Assembly (NCBI RefSeq): GCF_009017415.1
Contig: NC_092407.1
Location: 5,022,001-5,086,000, forward strand
From: Aspergillus flavus
Taxonomy: Eukaryota > Ascomycota > Eurotiomycetes > Eurotiales > Aspergillaceae
Direction: 5' to 3'
Length of the DNA stretch: 64,000 nucleotides
Shown here piece by piece: positions 14,162 through 25,828 of the stretch (within the stretch, counting starts at the first letter, position 1; each line of letters begins with the position of its first letter). A program made the position numbers and the translations under genes. A model generated the notes under the pieces. The model saw nothing but the letters and a program-made list of their open reading frames with translations, was not told the DNA's origin and searched no databases.

Positions 14162-14515
14162 GTGCCACTTAGTATGAACATATAGAGCTTAAGTCACTGG
14201 AGGCAGACTAGTACAATGGTCCCAAAACATTCATCGGCTGGAAAGAGCTGTACGACAAATGCATAAATAACCTATCACTATAATTCATCCAAATCTGTTT
14301 CGTTCGACTAGTGGCACTTTATCTTGTGCTCAGGGCTTCGCAGTGCTGTATGTCTATGTGTACGGATGTTCGGAGAGCGAGATTCAAAGAACCTCCCACC
14401 TCGGGCCGAATTAAATCATAGACTGCCATCTCCCAACAAAAACATGACGGGAAGACTCGAAAAACCTATCAGACTATCCTCTAGCAGTACTCCTGGAGAA
14501 GACTACATAATTGTA
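14162..14515. promoter_or_regulatory. aflX upstream region
   Basis: A 354-bp gap between aflY and aflX, both on the plus strand. It contains the AflR-type site at 14370-14380 and otherwise nothing recognisable. The aflX frame is open without a stop across part of it. Confidence 0.45.
14370..14380. promoter_or_regulatory. AflR-type site upstream of aflX
   Basis: TCGGAGAGCGA is an exact TCGSWNNSCGR match, 136 bp before the chosen aflX ATG. It argues that the in-frame upstream extension is promoter, not coding. Confidence 0.75.
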
Positions 14516-15316
14516 ATGCGTCGGTACGCCATCCTAGGGGCCACAGGCAACACCGGCCAGGCATTACTGAACGTCCTCCTGCAGTCGCCCGACAACCAGA
14601 TCCACGCCTACTGCCGTTCTGCCGCAAAGCTGAACCGATTGCATCCTGAGATCACTCAAAATCGGCAGGTGAAAGTGTGGGAAGGGTGGCTGGAGGATGT
14701 CTCGTTCCTATCTGAATGCATTCGAGGCACGCGGGCCGTCTTCATGGTGGTGGCGATTCCCGACAACATGCCATATTGCACCATCGCCCAGGACTGCACC
14801 AATGCCGTGCTCAATGCACTGAAAAAGCTCCAAACAGAAGGGTGCCAGTCTCTACCAAAGTTGATCGTTCTCTCTTCTGCTAGCCTGGAGGACTCTTTGT
14901 GCGCCGACGTTCCACCCCTTATTCACCGAGTCCTCAACATAGCCGCTGGTAACCTGTACAGTGACCTAGCGAAGGCCGAGAAGATCTTACGTGCTGAGAA
15001 GCATTGGGTGTCCACAACCTTCGTCAAACCTGGGGGACTAGTGCACGATGTGCAACGCGGTCACACTCTCAGCACAACCACCGCTAAGACGCCTGTTTCC
15101 TTCCTCGACGTTGCAGCAGGGATGGTGGAGATTGCTAACGTGGACGATAAGAGATACGACATGACGAATGTGAGCGTCAATGCAATCGGGGATGGGACCG
15201 CGTTTCCGTGGAAAGGGGTGTACTATGTGATGACTGGCCTGTTATTCCATTTCTTTCCTTGGACATACAAGTATTTTGGGGATTGTCCCATGCCCAAGCG
15301 GAAGAAAGATCTCTAG
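14516..15316 (+). CDS. aflX: AflX (OrdB), NmrA-like NAD(P)-binding oxidoreductase
   Basis: One exon of 266 residues. The N-terminus MRRYAILGATGNTGQALL has the Gly-rich dinucleotide-binding turn of atypical short-chain dehydrogenases (NmrA/isoflavone reductase-like). The frame is open upstream to 14324, but the ATG at 14516 is preferred because the Rossmann fold begins right there and an AflR-type site lies in the extension. In the pathway it is placed at the conversion of versicolorin A to demethylsterigmatocystin. It is clearly related to aflI (avfA) in this window: both open with YA(I/L)LGATG and share length. No intron and no damage are seen. Confidence 0.92.
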   Translation: MRRYAILGATGNTGQALLNVLLQSPDNQIHAYCRSAAKLNRLHPEITQNRQVKVWEGWLEDVSFLSECIRGTRAVFMVVAIPDNMPYCTIAQDCTNAVLNALKKLQTEGCQSLPKLIVLSSASLEDSLCADVPPLIHRVLNIAAGNLYSDLAKAEKILRAEKHWVSTTFVKPGGLVHDVQRGHTLSTTTAKTPVSFLDVAAGMVEIANVDDKRYDMTNVSVNAIGDGTAFPWKGVYYVMTGLLFHFFPWTYKYFGDCPMPKRKKDL

Positions 15317-15582
15317 CAGCACATCTAAAACAAACATTGAATTTTCTTAGAACTCGCGCAATACAAACTGATCATCCTCAGTTGCCTTTACACTCTGGTC
15401 TGTACAGATAAGGCTATTACGTGAAACGGACAAGCGCCCAGCCAAGCACAACCACTGGGATCCATTTAACTGCTATTGCAGACCAGGGCTTAAATTCCTT
15501 GCTGCTATGTATCGCAGTGGGTGATCCACGACGCTCGAGCTGCTCCTGTAATATCCGCGGATTGCCGCCCACCTCTTCGTAC

Positions 15583-17394
15583 CTAGCGGTTACTGTCAGA
15601 AACTCCATTGGAACCATTCTCATTTTTGATTGATTCCCACCATTTCGGGTCGATCTCCTGTAAGCCCAGATGCGGACTGACATCTGCTTCCTTCGGGCCT
15701 TTGCGGTCCTGGATTGTCCAGCCCATGCCCAGGCAGGCCCAGGGATTCTCATGGAAGGAGCGGATGTCGAAGTCTTCGTAGCGAGGCTGGTCAATGACTT
15801 GCTGGTAGTGCAGCGAAGAACCGGGCCAGATGGCATTGACCCGACCCGTCTCGTTGTTCTTGTACCCTAAATGGTTCTCAGTAAATTCAGCTGTGAGCGT
15901 GGAGAGAAGAAACGTACAGCTTCGGCAGTTATCTTTCCACACCGTGTGCTTCACCCACTCCTGGACATGATCGTTGAATTGATCCGTGCGGTCCTGTCGC
16001 GGCACGAAGCTACGGAGATTCTCATTCTGGGCCTTCTTAATCCACTGCACCACGTACTTCGAGACGGCCTGCAGCGGCCCAATGACACTGCCATTTTGGA
16101 TAGGCCATGTCGGCCCAATGAATGTGAAGAAGTTGGGCATCTCGGGCACGGCCAGGCCTAGATACGAATTGGGACACTCCTTCCACTTCTCCCTCAAGTC
16201 CATGCCGTCTCGGCCCACAATGGGGAAGCGTGGCCGATAGGATGCATCGAAGCCCGTGGCACATACTACCGTGTCGACCTGGCGCTCTACTCCGTCACCG
16301 CCCACCACGCCCTTCTCCGTACAGCTTACCACGGGGGTAAAGTGTACATGGACGTTCTCCTTCTGAATCGCCTCCATGTAGGGATCCCCCGGGGTGATGC
16401 GACGACAACCAAACGCAAAGGGCGGGTCAAGCCCTTCTCGTAGCCGCTCATCCTTGATCAAGTTGGCGGTGCGCTGGCGGAAAAACGCAGATCCCATCGC
16501 TTGCCCTTTGGATCCAGTGCAAAAGGCCCCCCACATGCCGTTGACCTGGTCCTCGATGGCCTTTGCGTGGGCCACAAGCGCTGCTGGATTGCGCCGGAAT
16601 TCGTCGCGCTCGGTGGGCGAGTATTCCTTGGTCTGGCTGCCAGTGTTGCCCGCTAGCACTCCGAACCATACGCCCGTCCGCACAAAGACATCGAGATGCT
16701 TCACCGTGGGCTGCATGCCGGGCACCGTTTGGATGGATGATGCCCCGGAGCCAATGACTGCCACCCTATCACTCTTCCATTGTGACTCTTGGTAGTCGTC
16801 GGGCCATCGTGCGGTATGGAGCACACGGCCTTGGAACCGGTCATGGAGGCCGGGGATTTGCGGCCACTGAGGATTATTGAATACCCCCGACGCGTGAACC
16901 AAGACGTGACAATGGTCTTCAAACTCTCGGGGCTCACTGCCGCTAGCGTGCTGTCGAAGTCGGACAGTCCATTCTCCGCGGTCTTCGTTCCAGTAGCAGC
17001 CCACGACCTCCGTGTGAAACACCATGTAACGGCGAAGACCAAAGACTTTGCATACCCGGTCGAGGTAATTCCAGATATCGGGCGCATAGGAGAAGTATCG
17101 GGGCCAGTCTGGATTCGGAGCAAAGGGGTAGGTGTAGGCGTGGCTCGGGACATCGCAACCGGCCATGGGGTAACGGTTTTCTAACCAGGTACCACCCACG
17201 TCCGCGTTTTTCTCATACAAAACGTGCTCGACATTAGGGCATTGCTTCTGGATCTGGTATGCCATCAGTATCCCCGAGATGCCCGTGCCGATGGTCACCA
17301 CCCGCAACGGGCGGTTGGCCGGGTCCATCCAGGTAAGATCCGGGGGGATTTCATACCCAGTCGAGCCAGGCTGAGAGTAGTCCACCTTTGACAT
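15583..17394 (-). CDS. aflW: AflW (MoxY), Baeyer-Villiger monooxygenase
   Basis: Two exons, 17394-15918 and 15866-15583, give 586 residues. The 51-bp intron has no in-frame stop, but removing it creates the expected CRSWYKN motif. The FAD site GTGISG is near residue 37, the Baeyer-Villiger fingerprint F-x-G-x3-H-x3-W appears as [11 protein letters not shown], and a second dinucleotide site VIGSGASS follows. It converts hydroxyversicolorone to versiconal hemiacetal acetate using NADPH and oxygen. The end is unsettled: the frame stops at TAG 15585-15583, but another frame stays open to 15417 and encodes a basic segment plus a hydrophobic tail resembling a membrane anchor. A one-base difference, or a weak-donor intron, could join them. 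It is divergent from aflV. Confidence 0.9.
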   Translation of the reverse strand: MSKVDYSQPGSTGYEIPPDLTWMDPANRPLRVVTIGTGISGILMAYQIQKQCPNVEHVLYEKNADVGGTWLENRYPMAGCDVPSHAYTYPFAPNPDWPRYFSYAPDIWNYLDRVCKVFGLRRYMVFHTEVVGCYWNEDRGEWTVRLRQHASGSEPREFEDHCHVLVHASGVFNNPQWPQIPGLHDRFQGRVLHTARWPDDYQESQWKSDRVAVIGSGASSIQTVPGMQPTVKHLDVFVRTGVWFGVLAGNTGSQTKEYSPTERDEFRRNPAALVAHAKAIEDQVNGMWGAFCTGSKGQAMGSAFFRQRTANLIKDERLREGLDPPFAFGCRRITPGDPYMEAIQKENVHVHFTPVVSCTEKGVVGGDGVERQVDTVVCATGFDASYRPRFPIVGRDGMDLREKWKECPNSYLGLAVPEMPNFFTFIGPTWPIQNGSVIGPLQAVSKYVVQWIKKAQNENLRSFVPRQDRTDQFNDHVQEWVKHTVWKDNCRSCTFLLSTLTAEFTENHLGYKNNETGRVNAIWPGSSLHYQQVIDQPRYEDFDIRSFHENPWACLGMGWTIQDRKGPKEADVSPHLGLQEIDPKWWESIKNENGSNGVSDSNR

Positions 17395-17940
17395 TTTGTT
17401 CTATTATGAGCAGTGTGATCCTAATGAGATCGAGAGCGTTATCTTAAGCTTAGGTAGAGCGATGAGGCCATTCCCAAATACTTGCATTCGGCGAGCGACA
17501 AGTCCCCGATGGCCGAGACGGCAATACTTGTCTACAAATGGTATATTCATGTTAGTCATTCGTCAGAATCCAGGGAAGTTAAGTAAGAACTAGGCAGGTT
17601 AGTTTGTCACCTTATCGCTGCTTGACTAGGGAGCATTTGAGCGTAGAAATGCAATGATGATTATAGTAGCTTTGCCTTGATTATATAGAGTATTTCACCG
17701 TATTATGCCGCATAATTTAAACGTGTAGAGCGTATCCGAATGCAATAGCGTCATATACTAGGCACGACCGTAATTAAACTAATAGAAAGGACCAGGAACA
17801 AGATTCCGGTGGGCGAGAGATATTTCAATTCCGTCCGGTGTCCGTACTGAAGGCACTATTTGTGCGTCAACATATGTTAGACGTCTTCACCCCAGGGGAC
17901 CCACGGTTAGATGTTTCATATCCGCTTCCTTCTATAGACT
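17395..17940. promoter_or_regulatory. Divergent promoter aflW / aflV
   Basis: A 546-bp region between divergent starts. It contains TCGGCGAGCGA at 17488-17498 and CCGATGGCCGA at 17506-17516 (TCGN5CGG on the other strand). Both keep the TCGN5CGR core but not the W position of the stricter consensus. Both are close to aflW and far from aflV. Confidence 0.5.
17488..17498. promoter_or_regulatory. AflR-like site between aflW and aflV
   Basis: TCGGCGAGCGA matches TCGN5CGA but has C at the W position of the strict consensus. It is 94 bp from the aflW start. A second half-matching site follows at 17506-17516. Confidence 0.55.
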
Positions 17941-19589
17941 ATGACCAACACTGCGTCAAGAGAGCTCATTCGGGCCATCGAGCATGTTCCACTCACCTGG
18001 TGGTTCCTCGCTGTGGGCGGTGCCTGGATTGTGAGCAAGATTGTCAAGGTAAGTCATAGTTCCGCAGCTTCTGGATGGACAAATGGCAGAATGGTACCTT
18101 TAACTCTTCGCCTAGATTCTTCAAACCGCATATTTCAGTCCCCTTCGTAAGGTCCCTGGTCCCTGGTATGCACGCCTGACGAGTGCTCGGCTTGCCTGGG
18201 CATCTTTTGCCAACAACCGCATTTATTATGTGCAATCCCTCCATGAGAAGTATGGACCTATTGTGCTCATCGGCCCCGAGGAGGTTGACATAGCCGATCC
18301 CGTGGCTGCTAAGCAAATCCATCGGATGGGGTCGGGATTCGTTAAAGCTCCCTTTTACAAGCTGCTCTCCCCCGGACCGGTTGATAACATCTTCAATTTC
18401 CGCGATGCCAAGCTGCACAGCACTCGACGCAAGCTGTACGCCAAAGGCTTCACTTTAAATAGTCTGCGACAACAGTGGGAGCCTACCATTCGCAACATTG
18501 TTGCGCTGACGGTCGAGAGAATTCGCCACGACGCGCAGCAGGGCGAAGCGGAAATCCTAGGTTGGTGGACGTTGATGGCCAACGAGACTGTGTGCAAATT
18601 GACCTTCAATGGCGGCCATGATACGGTGCGCAATGGAACAAAGGACCCCTTCGTCCTCATGCTGGAACGTCGCATGGGCGACCTGGCGCATCTGCTGCAG
18701 CATTTCGCCCCACCGCTGTACTATCTAGGTCGCCTGCTTGGACGCGCAGAGCCCCGGCTACACGATGTTTTCTTCTCGCAGGAGACGATGTTCGAAGCAG
18801 GAAAGCATGTCGTGGCAATTGCCCGCAGTGCACGCGATGCCGAGGGAGACCGGAATCTGTTCGTCAAAGCCCTAGCCGCAGGCGATTTAGAGAGCAAGAT
18901 CGGCTGTCTCAATGACACGGAGATCATCACCGATGCCGGGGCGTTGCTCCTAGCTGGGTCGGACCCCACTGCATTATCCTTGACATATCTCATTTGGTGC
19001 GTGCTGAATCGTCCAAAACTGCAGGCCGAGCTTGAGTCCGAAGTTGCGGGATTGCAGGGAGATATCACCGATGCGGCCTGTGCAGACCTGCCTATCCTGA
19101 ATGCCGTGATATGTGAAAGTCTCCGTTTGTATGGACCGGCCCCTGGATCCATGCCTCGCAGTCCACCCCCAGACGGTGCCACCCTGTGTGGGTATTACAT
19201 CCCTCCCTCGGCCGTTGTCGTTACGCAGAACTGGAGTCTGCACGGCAATCCGAAGGTGTGGAAAGACCCTCATACGTAAGTTATTTTTATTTCCATTTGT
19301 GTTGTAAATGTCCGACTGACGTGGCAGTAGATTTGATCACACACGGTGGCTGCCAGGGTCGTCGCTATCAGAAGAGGCGAAAATGTCATTCAATCCCTTC
19401 GGCCAGGGAGCACGTCAATGTCTAGGTATTCATCTTGGGTGGATGCAGCTGCGTCTCGCCACGGCCTTGTTTTTCCGTCGCTGCCCAGGAGCCAAGTTGG
19501 CACCTTCAACTACCCCGGAGAGCATGGTCATGATTGATAGTTTCATCGCCGGTATGCCCAAGGCGCGCCGCTGCGCCATTCAGTTGTAG
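17941..19589 (+). CDS. aflV: AflV (CypX), cytochrome P450, averufin hydroxylase
   Basis: Three exons, 17941-18048, 18116-19275 and 19331-19589, give 508 residues. The N-terminus has a membrane anchor (TWWFLAVGGAWIV) followed by the proline-rich PGPWYA hinge. The heme-binding loop FGQGARQCLG carries the thiolate cysteine, and the ExxR helix appears as ESLR. It is an endoplasmic reticulum monooxygenase that hydroxylates averufin on the way to hydroxyversicolorone, together with AflI. A long in-frame GTG exists at 18230, but the spliced ATG start supplies the anchor and is preferred. It is divergent from aflW, whose enzyme uses its product, and convergent with aflK. Confidence 0.93.
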
Positions 19590-20130
19590 TATTCATGTTG
19601 GATGGATGACATAGACAGAAGTGAGGGAGCATGGGAACATTCGAATTTCAATACGCCAAGCTGGAGTTGAACCCAGGTTATGTAGAAGGAGCTTGTATGT
19701 GGGATGCTCGCACCGGAGCAAAACCCTAATGCTAGCAGTCAATCCAGTTCTGCGCCTGTGAATGTGGAATTGTAATCTAGTTCAACCCATGAAATGCTTG
19801 TTTGCCCTCACTGGGATAAAACCTTCACATCTTGGCAAAGGAAAATCGGAATCCTTTACTGTGTGTGGGCTGGATATCCTCTAGGTCTATCCGATACTAA
19901 ACTGATTCATACAGATAGATTTAGGTTGATATATTGTGAACATATCGACAATGCGAGTTCGAGAACGGTATGTAACACATATAACTTGGTGTTAGCAGTA
20001 TTGATTGTCTATCTGGTTGGTGCTACGCCATACGATAGATTGAAACAGTTCAGAATGCCTTCGTCAACACAACCATAATATTCGGCTAATTTTCAGTAAA
20101 TGCTCCGGACACAAGGTGATCCACCCTCAT
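19590..20130. other. 3'-3' intergenic gap, aflV / aflK
   Basis: A 541-bp gap between convergent genes with no recognisable gene. One open frame of 94 codons (19794-20078) has no family character. Confidence 0.4.
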
Positions 20131-22117
20131 CTACTGCTCAGCCATCATTTCAGCTGCAATCTTTTCAGCCAGAGCATACACAGTGCCCATGGGCTGTCCA
20201 TCAATCGCAAACGGAAAGATTGAAGCATCAACCACGCGTAGGCCCTTAACGCCCAAGACTCTGGCCTTGGAATCTACTACAGCCTTGGAATCATCTGCTT
20301 TGCCCATAGCGCAGGTGCCTACCCCGGCATAATAAGCATCTGATGTCTCGGCGATATAGTTTAGTATTTCTTCATCCGTCTGATACTGCGGCCCGGGCAA
20401 AATCTCGGGTCCAGCAACGACCTCTCGCATCACGTCCGATGCAACAATCTCGCGACAACGACGGAAAGCAGCAACCGCCATCTCCTGGTCTCTTGGATCG
20501 GCCAACCATTGTGGGTCCACGATGGGCGGGTTGGCTGTATCATTGCTGTTGATCGTGACCGTACCACGACTGAAGGGAGTCATCAGAGCGGCAGACATGC
20601 TAAAATAATTCTTGCCGTCATATTGTGGAACGAAGGTGTCGTCCAGTGCAATATATGAAAAGGTCGGCCAGTCATCGGGAAATGCGGCGTCGATATCGGC
20701 GGCGGTAGACTCCTTCAGCATGCCTGGCTGGTGTTTCTCAAACGCAAAATAATCCTGGCCTGGATTGGTCAACAGACCCTTACGCTGCTCGTTGTACTCG
20801 CGAATAGCCCGGGGCAGTGTCTCTTTGTTACCCATCAACTGACTGTGGCTCTCGACCTTGACTGGAACTGTAGGCCCCAGGATAATGGTGTCCTGCATGT
20901 TTTGGCCCACTCCGCTGAGATCAGATCGTACTGGAATGCCCAGCTGCTCCAAATGCTCTTTGGGCCCGATTCCAGACACCATTAGCAGCTGGGGTGAACG
21001 CATGACGCCGGCGCTCAGAATGACCTCCTTCTTGGCTCCGATCTGCCACTCGAAGCCGTCGGTGCTTACGGTTACTCCTGTCGCTCGATTCTGATCGTCG
21101 AAAAGGACCCGTTTAACCAGAGTGCGTGTAAAGATGTTGAGGTTCTTACTTTCCATCAGCGCCTCGCGGAGATAGGAAGACGAAGCGGTCTCGCGGCGAC
21201 GGGTGTAGGGGTTGATGGTGTGAGTTATGTATGAACGGCCCAACAGGTTGCCATTGGAGAAGCCCTGAGCTTCAGGAAAGCCCATTTTGGCCAGAGCCTT
21301 GTCCACCCAGGACGAGATGGCATTAACCTGGAACGGATAGCCGACGTGTACGGGGCCTCCCGAAGCCGTGAAGGCCGTGTTGTCGTTGAGAGCCGTAGCA
21401 TTCGCAGGACGAGGGTTCGTTTCTGGACCAGAGAAATGAACGCTCTTCTGGAAATAGGGCAGCCATTTATCCCATCTGTAACTATCGTCGCCAACGTGAT
21501 CTGCCCACATATCGTATGCGCCTTTCGAGCCTCTGAACCTTCCAGTCAATACTTTACTCCCACTGATGTCAGCCAGGCGCGCCTTACCTGTGGTACAACA
21601 TGGCCCCTCGTGCAGTGCTTCCGCCCAAGGTCTTTCCCTGCATATAAAACATTTCGCGCTGTGCCAGCCCGGGTTGCGGTGTGGTGTATTGATACCAGTC
21701 AAATAGAGGGTTTTTGACCTTGCCATTGTCGAAGAAGTAGTTGAACAGATACATCGGAACCTCGGTGGCATTGCCAGCATCGGTTTCATAAAATCCTCCC
21801 GCCTCAATCACGGCAACTGAAGCAGTTCCATCCTGGGACAGGCGACGGGCCATAGCCAGGCCTGCTGTTCCACCGCCGACAATCACGTAGTCGAATGACT
21901 GTCCCGGCCATCCGTACATGCCAAAGTGCGAGCTGAGCAATCCCTGTGCCTGAATGCGCCCGTCCATTTGGCTAGCAAAATCGTCCGATGTGAACATTGC
22001 CCCTAGCGATGGGAGGGAGGAAGCTGCGGAGGACAAGATGGTCGGATTGACAGCGGCCATGATGCCCACCACGGGGACCACCGCCATGGCTGTTACCTGG
22101 AACCAGTTTCGTCCCAT
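20131..22117 (-). CDS. aflK: AflK, versicolorin B synthase (GMC family)
   Basis: Two exons, 22117-21588 and 21532-20131, with a 55-bp intron, give 643 residues, the length known for versicolorin B synthase. Residues 1-35 form a hydrophobic leader that looks like a signal peptide, in line with a glycosylated, secretory-pathway enzyme. The GMC oxidoreductase FAD motif is [18 protein letters not shown] near residue 73, and the C-terminal GMC signature is [13 protein letters not shown]. Although it belongs to a redox family, the enzyme is known to catalyse a redox-neutral, stereospecific side-chain cyclisation of versiconal to versicolorin B, closing the bisfuran that makes aflatoxins reactive. 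A strict AflR-type site lies 137 bp upstream. No damage is seen. Confidence 0.95.
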
Positions 22118-22631
22118 TGTAAGAATTAAAACTCTTCAGAACAATATGTGAAGAACGGTAGCCGCTGATAATACATTGGAGCGACAACGCATCTGCCCTG
22201 CCCTTTAAATGGAGGTCATCCATACGGCCCTGCATCACTTAGTACGGTCTGCCTCGCTGTCCGAGAGTCGGTCTTTTGATCCCTCAACGGGCTTTCAGGA
22301 ACCCACCTACGTCTCTATGCCATGGAGAGTACTTTATTAAACAGATAATTTGATATACTTCATGCTTAGGTGAGGGGAGTGCCGTGCAGATCTGTGCAGC
22401 ATTTCTACACAATTAGACTTGAATCAATAAGGCGATCTAAACAGTTTCACATTTTAACGAGTTTATTGATATCTCCACCTTGATTAACTACTAACTTGAC
22501 AATATGTTCAAAAGGCATCTACTAGAGCTACAAAAGAGCTCATCTGAATATGTAGCTCAAGAATAGCCCGTAAAGAGAACGTCCTCTCCTCTGCGAAGCA
22601 CCAGTCGCAATACAGCGAATATGTATGTCTA
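22118..22631. other. aflK promoter and aflQ 3' region
   Basis: A 514-bp gap between two minus-strand genes. The aflK-proximal part holds the AflR-type site at 22254-22264; the part near aflQ is AT-rich and should contain its terminator. Confidence 0.4.
22254..22264. promoter_or_regulatory. AflR-type site upstream of aflK
   Basis: TCGCTGTCCGA is an exact TCGSWNNSCGR match 137 bp before the aflK start. Confidence 0.75.
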
Positions 22632-24582
22632 TCAAATCATCTGATTCCTGGCCATGAATCGGGAGATGTCAGTAGCATCGGCATTCTTCCAGGGATGGTC
22701 CGTCTCAATTGAGCGAATCAATTCTTCGTGAGCAGGGCTGCGAGGGACCACATTGAGGTCAAAGGCGCCCGGTTGACTGATTACGCCCGGCAACCAGTCG
22801 GGTTCCGGAGCTCCTGGATCCTTGGGCGAGATGAAGAAGCAGCTGACCGCGTGGCACGCAATTAAAAACAGCTTCTCGTCTGTTACAAACCGACCGGGGC
22901 ATATGCGACGCCCAAAGCCGAACACAAATTTCATGGGATCTGTTTCTGGCGGGGAGTCTTTTCCCTCGAGGAATCGCTCTGGCTTGAACACCATGGGGTC
23001 GTGATAGACACTGGGATCATGGGTAAACGTCCTAGCAAGTATAAAGTTAGCTTGGAAGCTAATAGGAGAATCAATGGACGGGTGTGAAACAACCAGATAT
23101 TCGGCAGTAGAAGAGCACCTTTGGGCAGTAGATAGCCATCCCAGATCTGATCCTCCTGCGTGATATGGGGTGCACCCAAAGGGGAGGCAGGATGCCATCG
23201 AAACACCTCCTTGACAAGGGCGTCAATAAAGGGTAACTGCGAACGGTGCTCAAAGGTCGCCAGAGTAGTTGGTCCCACGACTCGGTCGAGTTCCTCGCGC
23301 GCCTTGCGTTGCACCTCGGGGTACAGGGCCATGGCCACAAAAAAGCTAGACACTGCGGACACTGTCTGTGTAATGGATTAACACGCTTCCTATCCTAAAG
23401 TGATGAGGCAGAGAATGTTGTACCGTGTCCGATCCTCCCATAACGAATTCGGCATTAGTCCATACCAAAACCTGCTCTTGATGTGATCCAGATTCATAGT
23501 GGCCTTTCTGCAACAACCGCAAGAGGATGGAAGGACGAGAGCAGCCGCGAGCGACCTGATCCTTTATCCATAAGTAGGGGACCATAGTCATCCTTTCGAT
23601 GGTCCGCTTGTATTCCGCTGCCTTAATTTGGAACGAGGCTCCGGGGAACCAGGATGGTACGTATCGCACTGCCCCAGAATCAGCATTTGCCGGAACCTTT
23701 TATGTAGGTCTTCTCACATATCGGGAAGAAATTGACACTCCACTCTCCTGGCGAGAAGATGTGCGAAAACTGCCGAACCGACTGTTGGGTCAGATCATAC
23801 AACTCATCTTTTCCATGCGGCGCAATCGTGTACCCATAGGCCACATCCATCATGAAGGCGTTGGCTTCCCTATAGTTATATTACCCATGTTCAGTATGTC
23901 GAATACCACCTACAATGGTCAGACATCTCTTACTTTCGGATATGGAACCGAAGGTCGTCCGGGTTATCTAAAGTCCTCAACAAGAACCGTCGAATCCCGA
24001 TTTCCATCTTGGGATGAAAGGTCGAGATGGCTCGCCTTGTCCCGATTTCCTGTTTCATATTTGCTCGAATCGTCTTCCATGCTTGCCTATTGCGTTCGGT
24101 GGCTAAGCTCATGCCCCACCCCGCCCTACGTTGTTATCAGCGTCGGTTTCAGTAGCATCCTGCGAATAGCTCTCGCTTACATATGTGCAAAAGGGGCATC
24201 TGGGATCATCTGACTCAAGGCTGACTTCTTGTGCATAATCTCTATACCCAGCTGCGCGTCGTTGATCATGATAATGGTCTGTCCCATAACCTCCAGAGAG
24301 CTCATGGGCCCTGCTCACTCGCACATATCCCAAGCATTAGAACACAGTATACGACAGATCGGGGGATGGCAAGAGGGCCTCGGTACCATATCGTTCTTGA
24401 TGCTTCGCCCAGAATAGCCATTCTGGAGTTCCCTTGGGTGGAAAGTCAGTCAGGTTGCCAATGATAGGCTTCCTCCACGGTCCTGGGGGAAGAGGAGGAC
24501 GCGTGTCTTTGGGCGCCAGCAGCTTCTCCAGAATCCACAAGCCCAGCAAGGCCCCTGCACAAATAATTATGCTATAGATCAT
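22632..24582 (-). CDS. aflQ: AflQ (OrdA), cytochrome P450 for the last step
   Basis: Seven exons on the minus strand: 24582-24387, 24310-24181, 24125-23934, 23869-23718, 23668-23424, 23365-23094 and 23031-22632. All six introns keep frame and the product has 528 residues, the size known for OrdA (CYP64). The N-terminal anchor is [18 protein letters not shown], then PPLPPGPWR; the oxygen-binding helix reads GGSDTTVSA, and the heme loop [11 protein letters not shown] holds the thiolate cysteine. It converts O-methylsterigmatocystin and its dihydro form to aflatoxins B1 and B2 through several oxidations. Intron 6 starts with GTTGTT, a weak donor, but the frame and motif continuity support it. 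Its 1.25-kb promoter region is shared with aflP, the gene for the preceding step. Confidence 0.93.
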
Positions 24583-24685
24583 GGTCGGGTGGAAGGCAAG
24601 TGACGATAGTACTGGATGCTAAGTGAATCGTGCAAAGACCTGTCAATTTCGCGTCTGCCGTATCTACAGTGACTTCAATGAGCAT

Positions 24686-24696
24686 TCGGCTTCCGA
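24686..24696. promoter_or_regulatory. AflR-like site upstream of aflQ
   Basis: TCGGCTTCCGA fits TCGN5CGA but has C at the W position; it lies 104 bp before the aflQ start. Confidence 0.55.
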
Positions 24697-25654
24697 AAGT
24701 GTTGTCTCCTCGGGGTGTAACGTATGCGACTTTGACCGACAAAAACCAAATTCTTCCAATACTCTAACTTCAGATGGAGAAGTGGGCACTATAAATATGT
24801 CCGGGCGTACTAGAGCTCCAAATCAAACCCACGATGTTGTGTTCGTCAGAGCAATGAGAGATTGATCAATGTCGCGACCGGGCGAGAACGAGGCAAGGTT
24901 TCCCGCGAGGGCAGAGCGACCTTAAATTGGCTGAACTGCAGGTTGAAAGTTTCTGGGCTATGATCTGCAAGTAACAAGGGACTAACTACAAGGCTTGTTA
25001 AGAAAGCCGTTTATGTGGCCCAGACCGCTGGCGTCAAAGTGTACGCGAGTTTCCCCTGGCTAGTGAACTCGGCCAATAACACACACAAGGGTTTATATCA
25101 AGTTAATTATTCAGTGTATGCAGGCTGTCTAGAATGCGAAAGAAGATCCTCTATACTGAGAAAGTCCTTATTTTCGCTAGAGATGTCCTACCTTAAGTGC
25201 TATCCTAATTCGTATATTGCTATATTTTACTTGACCTAGAGGAATAACCATCTACCATAACACAACTAATGAAGGAACAAGAACACCAGACTATACACCT
25301 GTCGTACTGTACAAGGTGCATAGTGTAAACTACTTCTACCAGTCATCAACCTGAATCCCTCCCTGGATGCTCTCCAGCAGAATATAGAGCAACAATGAAG
25401 GATCATTACCTTGAAGTCAGCAGGAGAAGCAAATAGCACAATTGGAATCCTCATGAGGCTGACACTGTAACCCAGGCGCTCCAGAGTCACCAGTGGAATG
25501 GGGCTCTTTGATTCGGAGTTCTTCGACTACAGGAATCCTTAATCTCTATTTGTCGCCAGTAGGGATAAATTGGAAAGGCTGCCATAGCACATATTCTCCA
25601 ACCTTCTTTCTAACTCTTCCGAAAGGCTTTCGGTCGGTTGATGGCCTCAGCACA

Positions 25655-25665
25655 TCGCTGGCCGA
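25655..25665. promoter_or_regulatory. AflR-type site upstream of aflP
   Basis: TCGCTGGCCGA is an exact TCGSWNNSCGR match 164 bp before the aflP ATG. This is the classic AflR-bound position for omtA. Confidence 0.8.
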
Positions 25666-25828
25666 AGTTTCGCGACTTCCCAGCTCTCTGTTGGTTCTTT
25701 CGCGGATTTTGCAAATTTGTAAAAGCAAGGACGCTACAACTGTGCGAACCAGGTTAAATAGGCACACCCGACACGGACCTCTATCCTCATTCCACTCGAT
25801 TGAACCCATTAGACCTAGCCCCATCAAG

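Larger units (their letters stand above)
24583..25828. promoter_or_regulatory. Long divergent promoter aflQ / aflP
   Basis: The 1,246 bp between these divergent starts holds an AflR-like site near each gene (24686-24696 and 25655-25665). The 700 or more bases between them contain only short unconvincing frames (25015-25239 plus, 25266-25490 minus) and no family-like peptide. I looked for a small spliced gene here and could not support one. Confidence 0.5.

Noticed and set aside
14324..14515. N-terminal extension of aflX
   Set aside because: It adds 64 residues with no fold character before a complete Rossmann start, and it contains the AflR-type site.
25015..25490. A hidden small gene in the long aflQ/aflP promoter
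   Set aside because: I tried to find exons with GT-AG joins as in the Dabb gene, but no combination gave a family-like peptide.
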